Origin: Salticus scenicus
Taxonomy: Eukaryota > Arthropoda > Arachnida > Araneae > Salticidae
DNA length: 64,000 nt
Assembly: GCA_963930645.1 (NCBI GenBank)
Contig: OZ005653.1
Location: forward strand, 117,186,259-117,250,258
Direction: 5' to 3'
Shown piece by piece: positions 1-13,294 of the stretch. Within the stretch, counting starts at the first letter, position 1. Each line of letters starts with the position of its first letter. The notes under the pieces are model-generated. The model was not told the origin of the DNA. It searched no databases and saw nothing but the letters and a program-made list of their open reading frames with translations. A program made the position numbers and the translations under genes.

Positions 1-326
1 TTCGAATACCTTTACACAGTGTTTGTGCATGCCAGTCCTTCTGCAATCATTTGCCGTGCAGAGTCAAATCTTGCACGGCAGGCAACAATTGTCGGGTCGT
101 CTATTACTATTATACTCTTTAAAGAATTAAAATTTAAAACAGTAATATCATGTTCAGCATATGGTTGTTCGAACAGACAACCTTTACACAATTTTACTTT
201 GAAATATAAAGATATCAAATGCTTCCTGCCGTGCAACGCTCGGAAGACAAACCTTCCAAAAACGGCACGCAAAAACCAGTCTAGCATTTCCTCCAGTTGT
301 GCTTCAGCTCAGTGTCGTAAACCAGC
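1..326. other. Unclassified opening segment
   Basis: Both strands stay open over about 275-315 bp. The plus frame contains a short string VISCSAYGCSNRQ at about 142-180 that resembles the start of a THAP zinc finger, but the rest of that domain (FxxFP and the distal C-x2-H) is not visible. No splice pattern or family assignment could be made on either strand. Confidence 0.2.
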
Positions 327-982
327 ATTCTGAACAACGAGATATATATATTAGAGTGCTGATTGAATGGATGAAGGATTAGCTTTCCGTGGTTCAAGAT
401 GAATCATGTGACATGCTCCAATAGGTTGCTGTGTTTGGCCCTTTATCGATATTTTGGCATTTAAAATATCAGTTCGACAAATTATCATTATTATTAGGTA
501 ACATGACAGTCCTATGACCGAAATAAATTGTTTTTAAAATAATTTTACACATATTTCACATTTTAATAAATAATAAAATACCTTTTTTCATCGTTTCCCA
601 ACAAAGTTTAAAAGTATTTATAAAAGAAAATTTAAACTTTTAAAGAGCTAAATTTAACAACAAATAATAATTTTTCAACTATTTTTAAGCATTTTGTCGG
701 TTAAAGTTCAACTACACGAAATAAGAAAGAAGTAAAATCAAAATCAAAATGATTTAGAACAAAGGAATATTAAACTACGTAAGTATACAAAAACATTGGC
801 GGTTATGACTTATGCGAAGAACAATCTCCAAACCGTTGCCATAGAAATTTACTGAAAATAAGCTGTTACCAAGGGAACCACCGAATACGCAGGTGCAAGG
901 AGAGCATGTCACATGACTCATCTTGGACCTTCTCAAGGGTTACCTTTTATCACTCTACTTTATATATCTCGTTGATTCTAAA
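327..982. mobile_element. Foldback DNA element (MITE-like) with 8-bp target duplication
   Basis: The element occupies 335-974. Its ends are inverted copies starting CAACGAGATATATA, with diverged similarity for about 95 bp including TCATGTGACATGCTC. The flanks ATTCTGAA (327-334) and ATTCTAAA (975-982) form an 8-bp duplication with one mismatch. The paralogous sequence at 2222-2240 has the same flanks joined without the insert, so it acts as an empty site. An 8-bp duplication fits hAT, P or Merlin superfamilies; the CA terminus favours hAT or P. No transposase was seen inside. Confidence 0.65.
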
Positions 983-1657
983 CTATTCACCACAAACGAT
1001 ATTTTTACCAAAACTAAGGTATTGTTTTAATTTTATATTTTTAAATGATTAATTAAAGCTATTACCATGGTTTTTATATTTTCCCCGATCTTTTTTATTA
1101 TCGTTTGCACCTGACGTAAGCAGCAGATTATAAATTTAAGCAATTAAAGCTATAGAAAAAGTCGAAAGCTATAGAAAAAGTCAATTGTCGAAAAATCACT
1201 TTATAACTTGTAACTTTTAAGCAATTGAAGTTATCGAAAAGGTTTAAATACAAAAATTGTTTTTTATGGTAAGGCGGTAATTCGTCTGGTTTGAAGTATT
1301 TTCCTATTTTCATTATTAAAGAAATTATGGACAAATGAAAATTTTCACCCCCACCATTTCCACCTCCTTTGAGCTGGACATCCCATCTACGAACTCGACC
1401 GAGATTTTTACTGTCCTGACAACATATCCCGAGCTGGTTAAATTTAAATAAAAATTACTCCAGTTATCATGTTCACAACTTAACATGGAAAAAGGCCTTA
1501 TATATATATATATATATATATATAAACTTTTGAACGGAGGGCTCTAGGGGTCATGATCGGTGAAGATTTGAAGAAATTTTTCAGAAGTCGTGTCATGCGA
1601 ACCATTGCAATAGGTAGATCTCCTATAAGGAATCTACCTAAAAAAAAAAAAAAAATC
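975..1657 (+). repeat. Dispersed repeat, copy 1
   Basis: About 680 bp that recurs, with small differences, at 2230-2959. Shared landmarks are CTAAACTATTCACCACAAAC at the start, AGCAATTAAAGCTATAGAAA in the middle, a TA microsatellite (1499-1524 in this copy), and GTAGATCTCCTATAA near the end. It ends in an A run. It carries no coding signal and its class is unknown. Confidence 0.6.
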
Positions 1658-2221
1658 CCTTTTTGACAAGCTTAAAGGCAAAGGTATCCTTTACGTTAAT
1701 GTTACAAAAGTAAAGAAATATTACGTATGCATTAACACATACTTAGCCAATGTGGCTTTATTCCACCACATTGCATTATTTACGTCGCTATTCTGTTTTT
1801 AAGAAATTTAATTATCAACTACTATTATTCATTCTACTTAAAATTTTAGGCTAGATTTATTGGTCAATAAAAGTTTCAATTTTTTAAAATCCAAGCCCAT
1901 AATCATTCAACAAATAGAAGCCATAAAGATATAAAATTTGGTGACAAAATTTGCAACTTAGCAAGGAAATTTGTGTTCCGGCGGCAAAATTTGATAGTTC
2001 AGGATAAAATGTTTGACTTGGCAACGAAACTCGTTATTTGATGACAAAGTTTGGTGAGCTTGGCGAGAAAAAATGGCAGCTTTGGCGTCATTATATTTTC
2101 TTCCCACGAAAAAACCTCATATCTCTTCACAGACCAATATCTTGTTTCCACAAAATAAAAAGTCAAAGGAAGCTGTAACGTATTACTCTCAATTGCAATC
2201 GTAAATTTTAAATTCTTGTGT
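1658..2221. other. AT-rich spacer with degenerate TTGGCGA-type tract
   Basis: No gene is seen. From about 1930 to 2095 a loose repeat of TTGGCAACGAAA / TTGGCGAGAAA-like words alternates with AAATTTG. Similar words recur at 5320-5380, 12830-12930 and 30560-31000, so this is probably a decayed dispersed repeat. Confidence 0.3.
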
Positions 2222-2746
2222 AAACCGGCATTCTAAACTATTCACCACAAACGATATTTTTACCAAGACTAACGTATTGTTTTAATTTTATATTTTTAAA
2301 TGATTAATTAAAGCTGTTACCATGGTTTTTATATTTTCAGCGATCTTTTTCATAATCGTTTGCACGTGACAAGCATCAGATTATAATTTTAAGCAATTAA
2401 AGCTATAGAAAAAGTCGGCTTCATCACAATTGACAAAAAATCACTTTTTAACTTGTAACTTTTAAGCAATTGAAGTTATCGAAAAAGTTTAAATACAAAA
2501 ATTGTTCTTTAGGGTAAGGTGGCAATTCGCCTGATTTGTAGGATTTTCCTATTTTCAATATTAAAGAAATTATGGGCAAATGAAAATTTCCACCACCCCC
2601 CATTTCCACCCCCTTTGAGCTGGACACCCCATCTACGAACTCGACCGAGATTTTTACTGTCCTGACAACATATCCCGAGCTGGTTAAATTTAAATAAAAA
2701 TTACTCCAGTTATCGTGTTCACAACTTAACATGGGAAAAAGCGTAA

Positions 2747-2791
<45 letters not shown>

Positions 2792-2959
2792 ATATATATA
2801 TATATACCTATATATATATATATATAAACATTTGAACGGAGGGTGGTTTTGGGTTCTAGGAGTCATGATTGGTGAAGATATGAAGAAATTTTCCAGAAGT
2901 CGTGTCATGAGAACCATTGCAATAGGTAGATCTCCTATAAAAAATCTACCTAAAAAAAA
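2222..2959 (+). repeat. Dispersed repeat, copy 2 (empty-site paralogue)
   Basis: Second copy of the repeat at 975-1657. Its first 18 bases also match the sequence left of the foldback at 335-974, with CATTCTAAAC uninterrupted. It contains an expanded TA tract (2750-2826). It ends in an A run directly at the 3' terminus of a HINE-B element, consistent with insertion of that element into the run. Confidence 0.6.
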
Positions 2960-3812
2960 ATCTGGAGTAACTCCACTTGATTTTCCGAACATTTAGTAAT
3001 TAACGGTTGTATAAATAAATTAAAATAAAACAATCCGTTAAAAAAACAAAAGTGAAAATTATACTCGTGTGTTTAAGTATTTTTCTCCATTGTTTAATTT
3101 TACGCTATTGCACTTCAAATAATTTGAGGCCACAGATCAAAATGATAATTTATTTTTCTTTTTGCCCCAGTAAAAATCTATAGATGCTAGATTCCCCAAA
3201 AGGCATACAATTTGTGCGACGGTGATCTATAATATGAGTAAATTTTCAGCTTAATTGCATAAGACGTTTAGATGCTATCGCCCTTTTAAAAATTCAGGCC
3301 CACAGACTAAATGATAAAGAATTTTTCTTTGTGTCCCTGTAAAAAAACTATAAATGCTCTATTCACTAAAACCTATACAGTTTGTGCGATTGTGACCTAT
3401 AATACGTGTATAAATTTTCAGCTCAATCGAATAAGGCGTTTAGACGCTATCGCACTTTTAAAAACTTAGGTCCATAGGCTATAATGATAAACAATTTTTC
3501 TTTGTGTACCTGTAAAAGTACTATAAATACTCGATTCACTAAAATCTATTCAGTTTGTGCGACGGTGACCTATAATATCTGTATAAATTTTTAGCTGAGA
3601 TGAATAAGGAGTGTAGACGCTATCGCACTTTAAAGAATTTAGACCCATAGACCAAAATGATAAAGAATTTTTCTTTGTGTTCCTGCAAAAATCTATAAGT
3701 GCTAGGCTCGCCAAAATTTCTACAGTTTGTGTGACGGTGATCTATAATATGTCTATAAATTTTCAGTTCAATCGGATATGAGGTATAGACCCTATAGCAC
3801 TTTAAAGAACTT
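2960..3812 (-). mobile_element. HINE-B1 (non-autonomous Helentron-like), 5'-truncated
   Basis: Read on the minus strand, the 3' terminus is at 2960: hairpin TGGAGTTACTCCA next to the inverted copy of the 5' palindrome (GTTCGGAAAAT). Upstream in the element are about four tandem units of roughly 175 bp, each holding AATCTATACAGTTTGTGCGA, TCAGCTCAATCGAATAAGG and GACGCTATCGCAC (plus-strand view). The 5' head and microsatellite are absent; similarity stops where family D begins near 3815. No protein is encoded. Confidence 0.7.
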
Positions 3813-3814
3813 TT

Positions 3815-4760
3815 TACGACTGGGGTGCAATTCCCTTATATACGCAAGCGAAGTGTGACGTCACTGACCACCGGTGGGTCCAAACAATAGATTTCCTATG
3901 TTAATTATCCATTGGATTTTTTGTAAAAATGTATTAAAGATTAAGGAAAATTAAGGAAAATTATTTCCCGGTTTTAATCCCCATATTTGGCTATCGTTAT
4001 ATATAAGTTAGTTAAATTGAGATATTTTTGCTATAAAATTGATAAAATTTTAATTTTAAATTTCAAAACTCTGTTGTTCTTGGCGTTTTTGTATTTGGCG
4101 ATCAAAAATGTAATACGAAAATATACTGCCAGATGTATATTTTCGTAATATGTATTGCATGAAATATTGTTTCATATTATTGATCGCTCTCTTAATATAC
4201 GTTGTCAAAATAACCATGTTTTTTGAAAGGAATAAAATATGTTCGCCAGATAGTTTGGCGATCTTTTTTTTTTTTTTTTTTCGCCAAGGACGGCAGCTAT
4301 CAAATGTATTTCCGCTGCAACATATACTATCCGGATGGCTTACCTTATATCAGATACTTTATTTAGATATTTGAAAACAATTTAGCTTCAAATTATGATA
4401 GAATATTTATCATTTTCCTTCTAATTAGTATATTAGTTGGATATTTATTGTGTAAATATCACCCGTTGAAATGAAATGTTCATGTTTACATTCGAAAATG
4501 GGAGTTTGCCATTTCGTTTCTAGAGTTTTGAAATTAAAAATTAAAATTTTATCAATTTTATAGCAAAAATAACTCAATTTAACACATGTAGATAGTAGCT
4601 TATATATAACTATAGCCAAATATGGGGATTAAAATCGGGAGATAATTTTCCTTAATTTTTAATATTTTTTTTACAAAACTAAAGGGCTCTGCCCCCTGCT
4701 CGCTCAGCTCACCAACCCCCGAGGAAGGCTTCGCTCATTAACCCCTGCTGTATTCTACCC
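3815..4760. repeat. Family D inverted-repeat element
   Basis: Long imperfect inverted arms: about 3930-4100 matches the reverse complement of about 4490-4680, sharing GGTTTTAATCCCCATATTTG and ATTGATAAAATTTTAATTTT. The left end carries TATACGCAAGCGAAGTGTGA followed by a GTGACGTCAC palindrome. The right side is followed by a GC-rich stretch with AGGGCTCTGCCCCCTG. Parts of the family recur in reverse at 16730-17045 and near 6520-6575. A small frame at 4150-4374 lies in the loop and is not credible as a gene. Confidence 0.5.
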
Positions 4761-6189
4761 GACTATTCGCAAATTTGCCTTTCTTTGAATTGGAATATTA
4801 ATAATACATAACACAAGTGAAAAGTTGTACAATATTATAGAAGTCCACCATATTTGGTATCACATTGAAATACACAATATTTAATATTATATCGTTTATA
4901 ATATGAGAAAAACCTGTTTTAACGTTCGACAATTTAATAACAATTTGCCATTATTTTGAGAGAAAACATATGTTAGACAGCTAGACACACAAAATAAACA
5001 ACGATAGCACTAACTATTTAGAACAGAGATAAATTATTAACATCTAAACCATTTACCGTTACAGCTTTAGTATATGATCCACTTGTTAAATTTTTGTCAT
5101 TGTTTGACGATGATTTTTTCGGGTATTATTGCTTGATTAAAGAAATTATGAACTTATTACGAAAAACGGATAATATTTTACCTGGAGATATTTTGTACAT
5201 TTAGACCAAATACAAAATGTTCTTCTTTTTTTACCTCTTGAATTAAGTTAAAAAATATTTAAAATAAAAAAAATAAAAATAAAAAAAATAAAAAAATGGG
5301 CTAAAGCAATGGTACAGTTTAACCTCTTGGCGAAATTTTAAATTTGGCGCCGAAGTAGCTTAGACGTTTCTCGCGAAAATCTTTTGACATGCATAATTGA
5401 GATAGATAATTTAAGTCATCGTCAAAATAAATGAAAATTTTTAAATCTGCCAGTGAGGTCCTGTATTAGGTGTAGCTAAAATATTTTAGCAATGCAGTTA
5501 CTACATTCTTTTATATAAAAAAATAGACAAAAATAAAGAAGTCCTGTTGTATTAAATGAAACTCTGTTTTCTGCAAAGTTTTACATCAATGCTTAAAAAG
5601 CAAAAATAGGTTGCGAATTTTATTATTATTATTATTATTGCACTATTGTATAATTTTTCTCTATATTTAAGGCATGGTTAGAGTTAAAATGGCTATTGTG
5701 GTTGCGTAAATGAATTCCTTGGCGGAAAACGTACGAGCTTCTTCCTTTCTAAATTTTAAAAATCGCTAAATTGGTCATAGTTAGGATCCATCATTTTAAA
5801 TATGTTTTGAGTTAAAAAACTAAATCTTTATATAAACTAATATATGCTGTTGTCTCGTAAATTTCATTTAAAAAATTTCCGGGCTTAACCTCTAATTCTA
5901 TACCAATCGTTGTTTAACATAATCATTATATTCATTACTAAATCTTTTTCGCCTAACGTTAAAATAAAAACTAATAATAAAAACTACACTAATATTATAA
6001 ACTTAACTAATAATATAAAATAAAATAAAAATATAAACTAATTTTCATTTCATCTTTATTAAATTTTTACTTAATATTTTTAAAAATATCGGTTATTTTC
6101 AAATGTTTCGCTATTCTAAATATTTTTTTTCTTCTCTCGAGCATCTCAAAGATGCCAATTTTTCAATTTTTCTTATTTACACCATTGAT
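4761..6189. other. AT-rich DNA with no gene seen
   Basis: Simple A/T runs, an ATT tract at about 5622-5640 and a TTGGCG-type fragment at 5325-5380. No terminal repeats, coding frame or RNA gene could be supported. Confidence 0.4.
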
Positions 6190-6600
6190 CGCATTTTAAT
6201 TTTCCTGAGGAAAGTGACGTCAGAGACACCAAAAAAAACGTCATAAGAGAAACTTTTTCTCCGGTGGCAAATAGAATCCCTTTATAAACCCGACGTTTTT
6301 AGTTAATAACTTCGTTAATTAAAATGATAGAAATTTCTAAGCAGCTGAAATGCCTTCCTTAAAGCAGTCGGAATACACTGATATATCTCATGACGCGGAT
6401 AACCCTTCCCTCCGCGAGAAGTTGCTGTCGCAAACAAAAACAATTGAAGCCAGCGACAGTTACTTTTTTTTAATATATAGAGAAATCCAACGGACGATTA
6501 ATACAGAAAATATTTTGCTTGGCCCCACGTCATCACTTCGCTTGCGTATAGCCCCGTACAATTCGAAAATTTTCCAGTATCTTGCAGAATAATCGATTAA
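6190..6600. repeat. Family D terminus fragments
   Basis: GTGACGTCAGAGACACC at about 6212 and the inverted terminal block CACTTCGCTTGCGTATAG at 6534-6551 match the ends of the 3815-4760 element. An 80-codon frame (6350-6592) between them runs through the terminal block, so it is judged non-genic. Confidence 0.35.
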
Positions 6601-6849
6601 AAACTTAGTAATCGATATATCGATAATAAGGATTTTCTCGCCAAGTCACCAAAAATGTCGTCATGAAGCGATGAAGTCGTCAAATTCATCACCAAGGCCA
6701 TTAACTGCCCTGGTGAAGCTTTTTAACAGAAAATGAGCTATTTTAACACCAAAACAAGCTAGAAATGCAGACAATTAACATTGTAAAACCTAACTAAATC
6801 TCTTTGAATGAAATTACATAAAAATTGCTACTATTATTTACAAATTCAT

Positions 6850-6890
<41 letters not shown>

Positions 6891-8599
6891 CTCAATGTAA
6901 CATTTAATGTTATAAAAAAATTTTTAGTACACTACATGGTGGCTAAGTGAGCTTTCGGTTATATAAAAGACTACAGAAAAACAAACAATTTCCTGATATT
7001 TCTTTAAAAAAATAGCCACAAAGTTATTTTTCTGAGATAATTTCTTCCATAGTTTTTTTTTTTTTTTTTTTTTTTTTAAGGGTATTTCTGTAGCTTTACT
7101 GTTTTTTGGAAATATACAGAATTACACACAAGCAATCTGTTGAATGGTTTTTCTTTGAAAGAAAAGCCATAAAAATATTTTTTCGAAAGTTTTTCTTCCC
7201 TAATAAATAAATAAATAAATAAAATGCATTTTAAGGCTTCAATACACAGTTAATATACATTTATATGCTAAACAACCTAATAGGTGAGTGCAGTTGGAAA
7301 GTGTTTACAACCTACGTGAACAACATGATTTTTCTTTTTTGTTTAAATTCTTTGAGTCAGCAACTCAGTTATAGTGAAACGATAATGAATGCATGCAATT
7401 TGAAACTTTGTGAAAACATAAAACATAAAAGAATTAAAAGTAAACTTGAAATGACGGGGATTCGCTTGATTTTTAAACAATCGGGAATGTTTGCTAACGT
7501 TAATCTCTCATTTTTGTACAATTCATTGAATTAAATGATTTCTAATACTTAAGAAGCTTTGGAAAAAAAAAAAAAAAAAAAGATTCTTTTTTTCGTTTTT
7601 AAATACTTTTTTTTTGGGGGGGGGGGAGGGGGGGTTAGAGAGAGAGAGACAGAGTATTCATTTCCATCACATTATATCAGAGAATCTTTTCGATCATTAC
7701 AGAGAAGTCGAAAGCAACAAAACAGTTTCCTAACGCCATCTGTTGTTTTATTCTGCGATTAAAATAATTGATTTTCGAAATTTCCCGTTTCATGATTTCG
7801 ATTTTTTTATTGCTTTACAAATGAGCTTAAATAAAGTTAATATTCAGTAAAAGAATACCCGTACAAGTAACAGTTCTGTTATATTCGAAATGTTTTTTGT
7901 GATAGCAATTATGAATTGATAAATCATAATTTATCACAATTTAAGGAATTATAAATTCTTCAAATTTCTACAAATGTTTTTAAACATAACTAAAAAGTTG
8001 TTTTAATGAATGATATATATATATTAAGCTAATAGAAAAGAAAACTAAGGAAGTTATTTTCTATAACATGTGTATTTTTATAAATATCGTGTTTATCATA
8101 TCATTTTTATTAATATCATGTTTTATATTTTATGCCATGCATAAAATTTACAAAAAATACATTGAAAAATCAAACAACAATTTCTGGAATAAATAAATGA
8201 TGATATAGCAATATATAAAGTAGAAATACCAAGAAAAATTATAATTATAATAATTACAAGTCATATAAATGAAAGATAAATGCTATATATAAAAATGATT
8301 AGACTCAACGCAGAACATTTTCTTTCTTTCTGCCTTTATTTTTCACTGTATAAATTTGATTTAAGCGAAGGTTATGTCCAAAAGAAAAAAAAAATGTTTG
8401 ATATTCCTCTTAAAATTCTAGTTTGAAAATTGTACCTATATTCACAGAACATTTATGTTTTTTATTAAATTAAAAAAATTATTTTAAAATATTTGGAGAA
8501 CATTTTCCCATACCCCACCGCCGAATTTAGTAAATTTTTCAAATGCATATTTTACTTATATGACTTTCAGAATACCAAATTTGAACTTCTTTCATTTAT
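6601..8599. other. AT-rich DNA with simple repeats, no gene seen
   Basis: Contains a TA tract (about 6857-6888), a T run (about 7053-7078), a TAAA tract (about 7200-7222), an A run (7563-7580) and a G run (about 7615-7634) followed by GA repeats. Open frames at 7265-7534 and 7559-7762 are short and low-complexity. Confidence 0.4.
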
Positions 8600-8720
8600 T
8601 ACTTTCTTCTATATGTAATATAGAGAAAGTATTGGATTCGTAAAAATTTTCGACCTCGGGTTTTTGATGGATTTACACGTTTTGAGAGCTGTAGAACACG
8701 ATTTGACTATTTTTAGAAAA

Positions 8721-8751
<31 letters not shown>

Positions 8752-9240
8752 GTGTGTGTGTGCGTGTGTGACAAAATTTTGTGGCAACTGTATCTCAGAA
8801 ACTACTGCACAGAATTTCATACAAATTGGTATGTAGTTGCACCTTGACATAAATTAGTGCCTATCAACTTTTGGTAAAAATTGTCTTACAGGTTGCGTTG
8901 CCATCCCGCCTTTTCTAAATTTTTAACATGGTGATATAGGACAAAATTTTGTATAAATGTGCATAAAGAGAATTATTTTTTAATAATCATTATGAAATTT
9001 ACAAGAATTATTTATAATAGAGATAGTCAACTGGGAAAAAAAATTTGTATGTGTAGGAGCCTCGCCACCCCCCCTGGGGGGGAAGTCCCCCCTCGAGGAG
9101 AGTAAATTTTCAAGATGGGTATCTTTCGAAAGGTCTCATCAATACCTTTAAAACGAATGGTTGAACTATAAATCTGTGATAATTTAAAACAAAGTTATCG
9201 ATTTTATTTACTTTTAACAAAAAAAAACTTAGAAAAAAAA

Positions 9241-9276
<36 letters not shown>

Positions 9277-9779
9277 GAAATTTAACTGGACTTGGTATTT
9301 AGTTGGCCCCTGACATAAACTGGGGCTGATTAGATTTGGGGATCAATCGCTCAACAGGTGGCGCTGTGATCGTATTTTTTCTAAATTTTTAATATGGCAG
9401 TATAGGACAATATTTCGTATAAATGTACATAATGAGAGTTATTCTTAACCTGTGATTGTGAAATTAATATGAATTATTGATAATAGTAGTAGTTAATTAG
9501 GAAAAAATTGGGGCATCGCTTCCCCCCCCCCTAGGGGGAAGTACCCCCCGGGGAGGGTAAATTTTCAAGATGGGTATCTTTCGAAAGGTCTCGCCAATAC
9601 CTTTAAAACGAATGGTTGAACTATAAATATTTGATAATTTAAAACAAAGTTATCGAATTTTTTTACTTTTAACGAAAAAAAAAAACTGAATTTTTTTTTT
9701 TTTTTTTTTTTTTTGTTACTGCGTGAATTTGTATAGGAAAATATAGAAGAAAGTCTTGTGGTGGCCACAACATACTAGT
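8600..9779 (+). mobile_element. HINE-A1, complete, with internal duplication
   Basis: The 5' end TACTTTCTTCTATATG is followed within 20 bp by its inverted half ATAGAGAAAGTATTGG. TGTC/TG microsatellite at 8720-8765. The 3' end has the inverted 5' copy TAGAAGAAAGT, then hairpin TGTGG-TGG-CCACA and terminal CTAGT. The body is partly duplicated: two units of about 465 bp, each with AAGATGGGTATCTTTCGAAA, AACGAATGGTTGAACTATAA and a T run. Layout as for Helentron-derived non-autonomous elements; no Rep/helicase is encoded. Confidence 0.8.
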
Positions 9780-10487
9780 TTTTCTTAAAGTTATGCTTAT
9801 AACAGGTACATATCAGCATAACTTACTCCAACCACTAAAAATGTGATAAACCGTATTTAGACAACCTCCAAACGCGTAATTAATAGAAAAAGCTTAAACT
9901 CCAAAATTTATGTTCAAGAGCAATAGTTTGCCAACTATATGAGTCAGAAAATCGATTTTCATTCCCAAGTAATTAACAAAAAATCTTAATCACATATATT
10001 TAACATAAAGGTATGTATTCGCTTAATTTTGGGTAGCTCTGTTTATTATCTGTAAATTGTACAATGTGCGTTTATAATTTTAGCACAATTAGAGATACGT
10101 ATAACACCATTTGAAATCCATTTCGAGAAACTTCTAGAAATAATTCATAATAAATCCGATTTCTTTTGTATAGCCCTGTAAACGATTGGTGAATACTTTT
10201 CATAACATAGTCTATATAAAACATGCTTATATGAATATATGAAATTTATGTTTATTTTGTTTAGTACAGTCTAAAATGTTAAAATGTACTAATTTTTCGC
10301 CCATATGTGCAATGTATTTGAATACATTTAAATGTTCCAGTGCACCATCGCATTTGAGTGATCTCAAAAAAAAAATAAATAAATAAATAAATAATGCTTA
10401 TAAAAATTAAAGTGCCTCCTTTTTGGGCCAAATTCCGAAAACGAATAATTCTTAAAATATATTTTTTTAAATAAATATTAACCCTTT

Positions 10488-10525
<38 letters not shown>

Positions 10526-10817
10526 TATTATTATTATTATTATTATTATTAAAAGCAGGCTACCAATTTATGAAAAAAAAACGGGTCTTTTCAAGTTAAA
10601 TGCATTTCAAATGCATTGCATCCGTTTTTTCCCAAGGCTCCCCTTAAACCACTCTGTGTGTTTCAGTATAAATGAAAACAAGGCAGACAAGAATACAGTA
10701 GGTAACAATTTGAAAAAGGAAAAAAACAAAATTTCTAATCTTGCATTAATCTTTTATTAATGTTTGCATGTAATATGTATATATTTAATTAAAAATCGCT
10801 TTTATCATATCAGTTTT
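9780..10817. other. AT-rich DNA with microsatellites, no gene seen
   Basis: TAAA tract (about 10372-10393), TA tract (about 10493-10521) and ATT tract (about 10526-10551). No coding or structural signal beyond these. Confidence 0.4.
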
Positions 10818-11585
10818 TACTTTCTCTTACCCATAAGGTAGATAAAGTTTTGTTTTAGGGTCAAATTTTCGAAAGTGAGTTTTTGTTATATTTACATATT
10901 CTGAGGTCTCCTGAATACGAAAATAATGTTTTTAGCGAATGGTCTGTGTGTGTGTGTCTGTCTGTGTGTCTGTTATCAGCATATCTTAAGAACAAACAGT
11001 AGCAGAAATTCCAAACTCGGTATTCTAAATGTGTATCATATAGGGATGCTACACTAAGCTTTTCGTTGAGATGAAGCAAATGGTTCGTGTACAGGGACAC
11101 TCAAAAGTATTCAAATGCACTACGTCTATGGGGAAAATTGCAGGTAAGTAGAGTTTAACATCTATAGACTGCACTAAACCAAATGAAATGAATATATATT
11201 TCTTGTAATAGATGTAGTTAATTGGGAAAAAAAATTGTGTATGTAGGAGCCTCGCCTCCCCCTCTGGGGGGGAAGTCCCTCCTCGAGGGGAGTAAATTTT
11301 CATGATGGGTATCTTTCAAAAGAGCTCGCCAATACCTTTAAAACGAATGGTTTAACTATTGATCTGCGATAATTTAAAATAAAATTATCGATATTTTTCA
11401 TTTCTAACAAAAAAAAAATTAATATAATATTGAGAATAAATTCAACTTTTTTGGATATTTAGTGTTATACTACTTCTCTAATAGGGAAATCGTCTGCATT
11501 ATCATGGAAGATAATTTTTTTTAAATAATAATTTTAATAAATTATTTTTACTGAGTGAATTTGTATAGGAAAAAACACACTAGAT
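10818..11585 (+). mobile_element. Diverged HINE-A relative
   Basis: The head begins TACTTTCTCTTACC with an imperfect palindrome to GATAAAGTTTTG. A TG/TCTG microsatellite lies about 120 bp in (10948-10974). The later body matches HINE-A (AACGAATGGTTTAACTATTG; ACTGAGTGAATTTGTATAGG). The 3' end has lost the TGTGG/CCACA hairpin but retains a terminal CACACTAGAT. Either an old copy or a recombinant between subfamilies. Confidence 0.6.
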
Positions 11586-13294
11586 ATTTGTTGTTAGTGG
11601 ATGTGCTTTACTAAAAATATTTTACCATTTCCAGAAAAGCTGTTCGGAAATTGAAATAAATTCCTGAAATGAGATATGGTAAATAATGTATGTTTTAAAC
11701 TAAATATCCATCGCCTGTTTTTTTTTTTTTTTTTTTTTTTTGATATTTACAAGTTTTGATGCTTCCTAATTACCGTAGTCAAGATTTTTAACGTTTGATC
11801 TTTGTCTGTGTTCCTTGGAGTAACTTAAAAACAAATAATTTTAGGAGATCCAAACGTTGTATTTTGAAGTTAATATAAGTTTGTTGCTGGGATAGTTTGA
11901 TCAAGATTGATAAGTTTCAATGAATGTTGCGTGTAAAAATTGTATAATTTTAAGTAAACTTTTGATTTTAATAACAAAATTAAATTCTATATAAATGTAG
12001 GTGCATTAATGAAACGGGGGGTTGAGGGGGACGGTAGCCAACCTCACACAGAACTAATTATCATATAAAACTCTTCCGAAGCCTAATTTGAATTGTTTAA
12101 CACATGTTTACATAACAGTACTCATTATCTTACCTCTTAATCTATAACCTGTATTTATAGTATTAAATTTCAGGGTAAGAGAAAGTCGTGTGAGTGACAC
12201 ACCAGATTATTTAATATGCGTTATAAAAGCAAAGAAAATATTTAATGTGATGTTTTATAATGAATTAACACACCTTTTAGCAAGGAAATAAACAATATTG
12301 AAGAAATAAATATGACAACAACAACAATAAAAGTAAACATTTGTAACAATGAAAATTATGAATAATATGCAACTTTAAAACTCGTTTACTGCATTGTTGA
12401 TTAATTAGCGTAATTTTTCATGATGAAATCCGATTGTTGCAACTGTTGCTGATGTAAGAAAGAAAAATACATTCTAATAAATTTAGTTCTAGTAAAAGTC
12501 TTCTTGCTTGACGTTTGCTAAGATCTCATAATTTGATAATTTAATTTTCAAAGCGTTTGATATTAATTAATCTTTGACTTTTTCATTATATGATATTGTG
12601 AAAATGTGTTTCAAAAGTTCTTTTCGGAAGTTTACGTAAGTGGATCAATTTTCGAGGCAATCTAGTTTTTTTTTTCTGTATCTTTTAATAAGCCTAATGT
12701 ATTTAATGCTACTACTAATTGCATTAATGTAATATAAGCAAAGTTTTGTTTTATAAAAATAATAAATGCATCCAATTTTGGGTACAGATTTAGAATAGGG
12801 TCTTTTTGGAAATTTTTTAAAAACAATTTCGTCTTTTTGGCGTCAAATTAAATGATTATCGCATTTGTGTAAATAAAGACCTTGGCGAGAAATGCTCTGG
12901 CTACTTTGTTGCCAAATTTCAAATTTCGTCTGGGAGTTTTACACTAAAACTGTTCCCAGTATATTATGCACATTTAATGTAACAATAATCTTTAAATCAA
13001 ACATAGCTATATATTACATATAAAGTACTTATATTTCTTCTTGTATGTAGATCTTAAATTATAACACCTTTTTGTTTGAAGCCATTTATTTGTATAAATA
13101 TATACTACAATGAAATTACTTTTTCTGTAATCACTATTGCATTAAAGTGTAATAAATATTAATAATAAAAATTATTGAATAACGAAAAACATTTTTTGTA
13201 ATCTATTGTTTTAATTTAAGAAAAATGTATGTATTAATGTTATATATATTTTTTCAGATTCCGTTTTCGCAATGATTTTGATTATGATCAAGAT
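11586..13294. other. AT-rich DNA, no gene seen
   Basis: T run at about 11719-11741 and a TTGGCG-type fragment at about 12835-12930. Nothing else could be supported. Confidence 0.4.

Noticed and set aside
1..333. THAP-like string VISCSAYGCSNRQ in a 104-codon plus-strand frame
   Set aside because: Only about 13 residues fit; the downstream FxxFP motif and second metal-binding pair are missing.
6350..6592. 80-codon frame starting MPSLKQSEYTD
   Set aside because: It ends inside the family D terminal block and has no recognisable similarity; not enough to call a gene.
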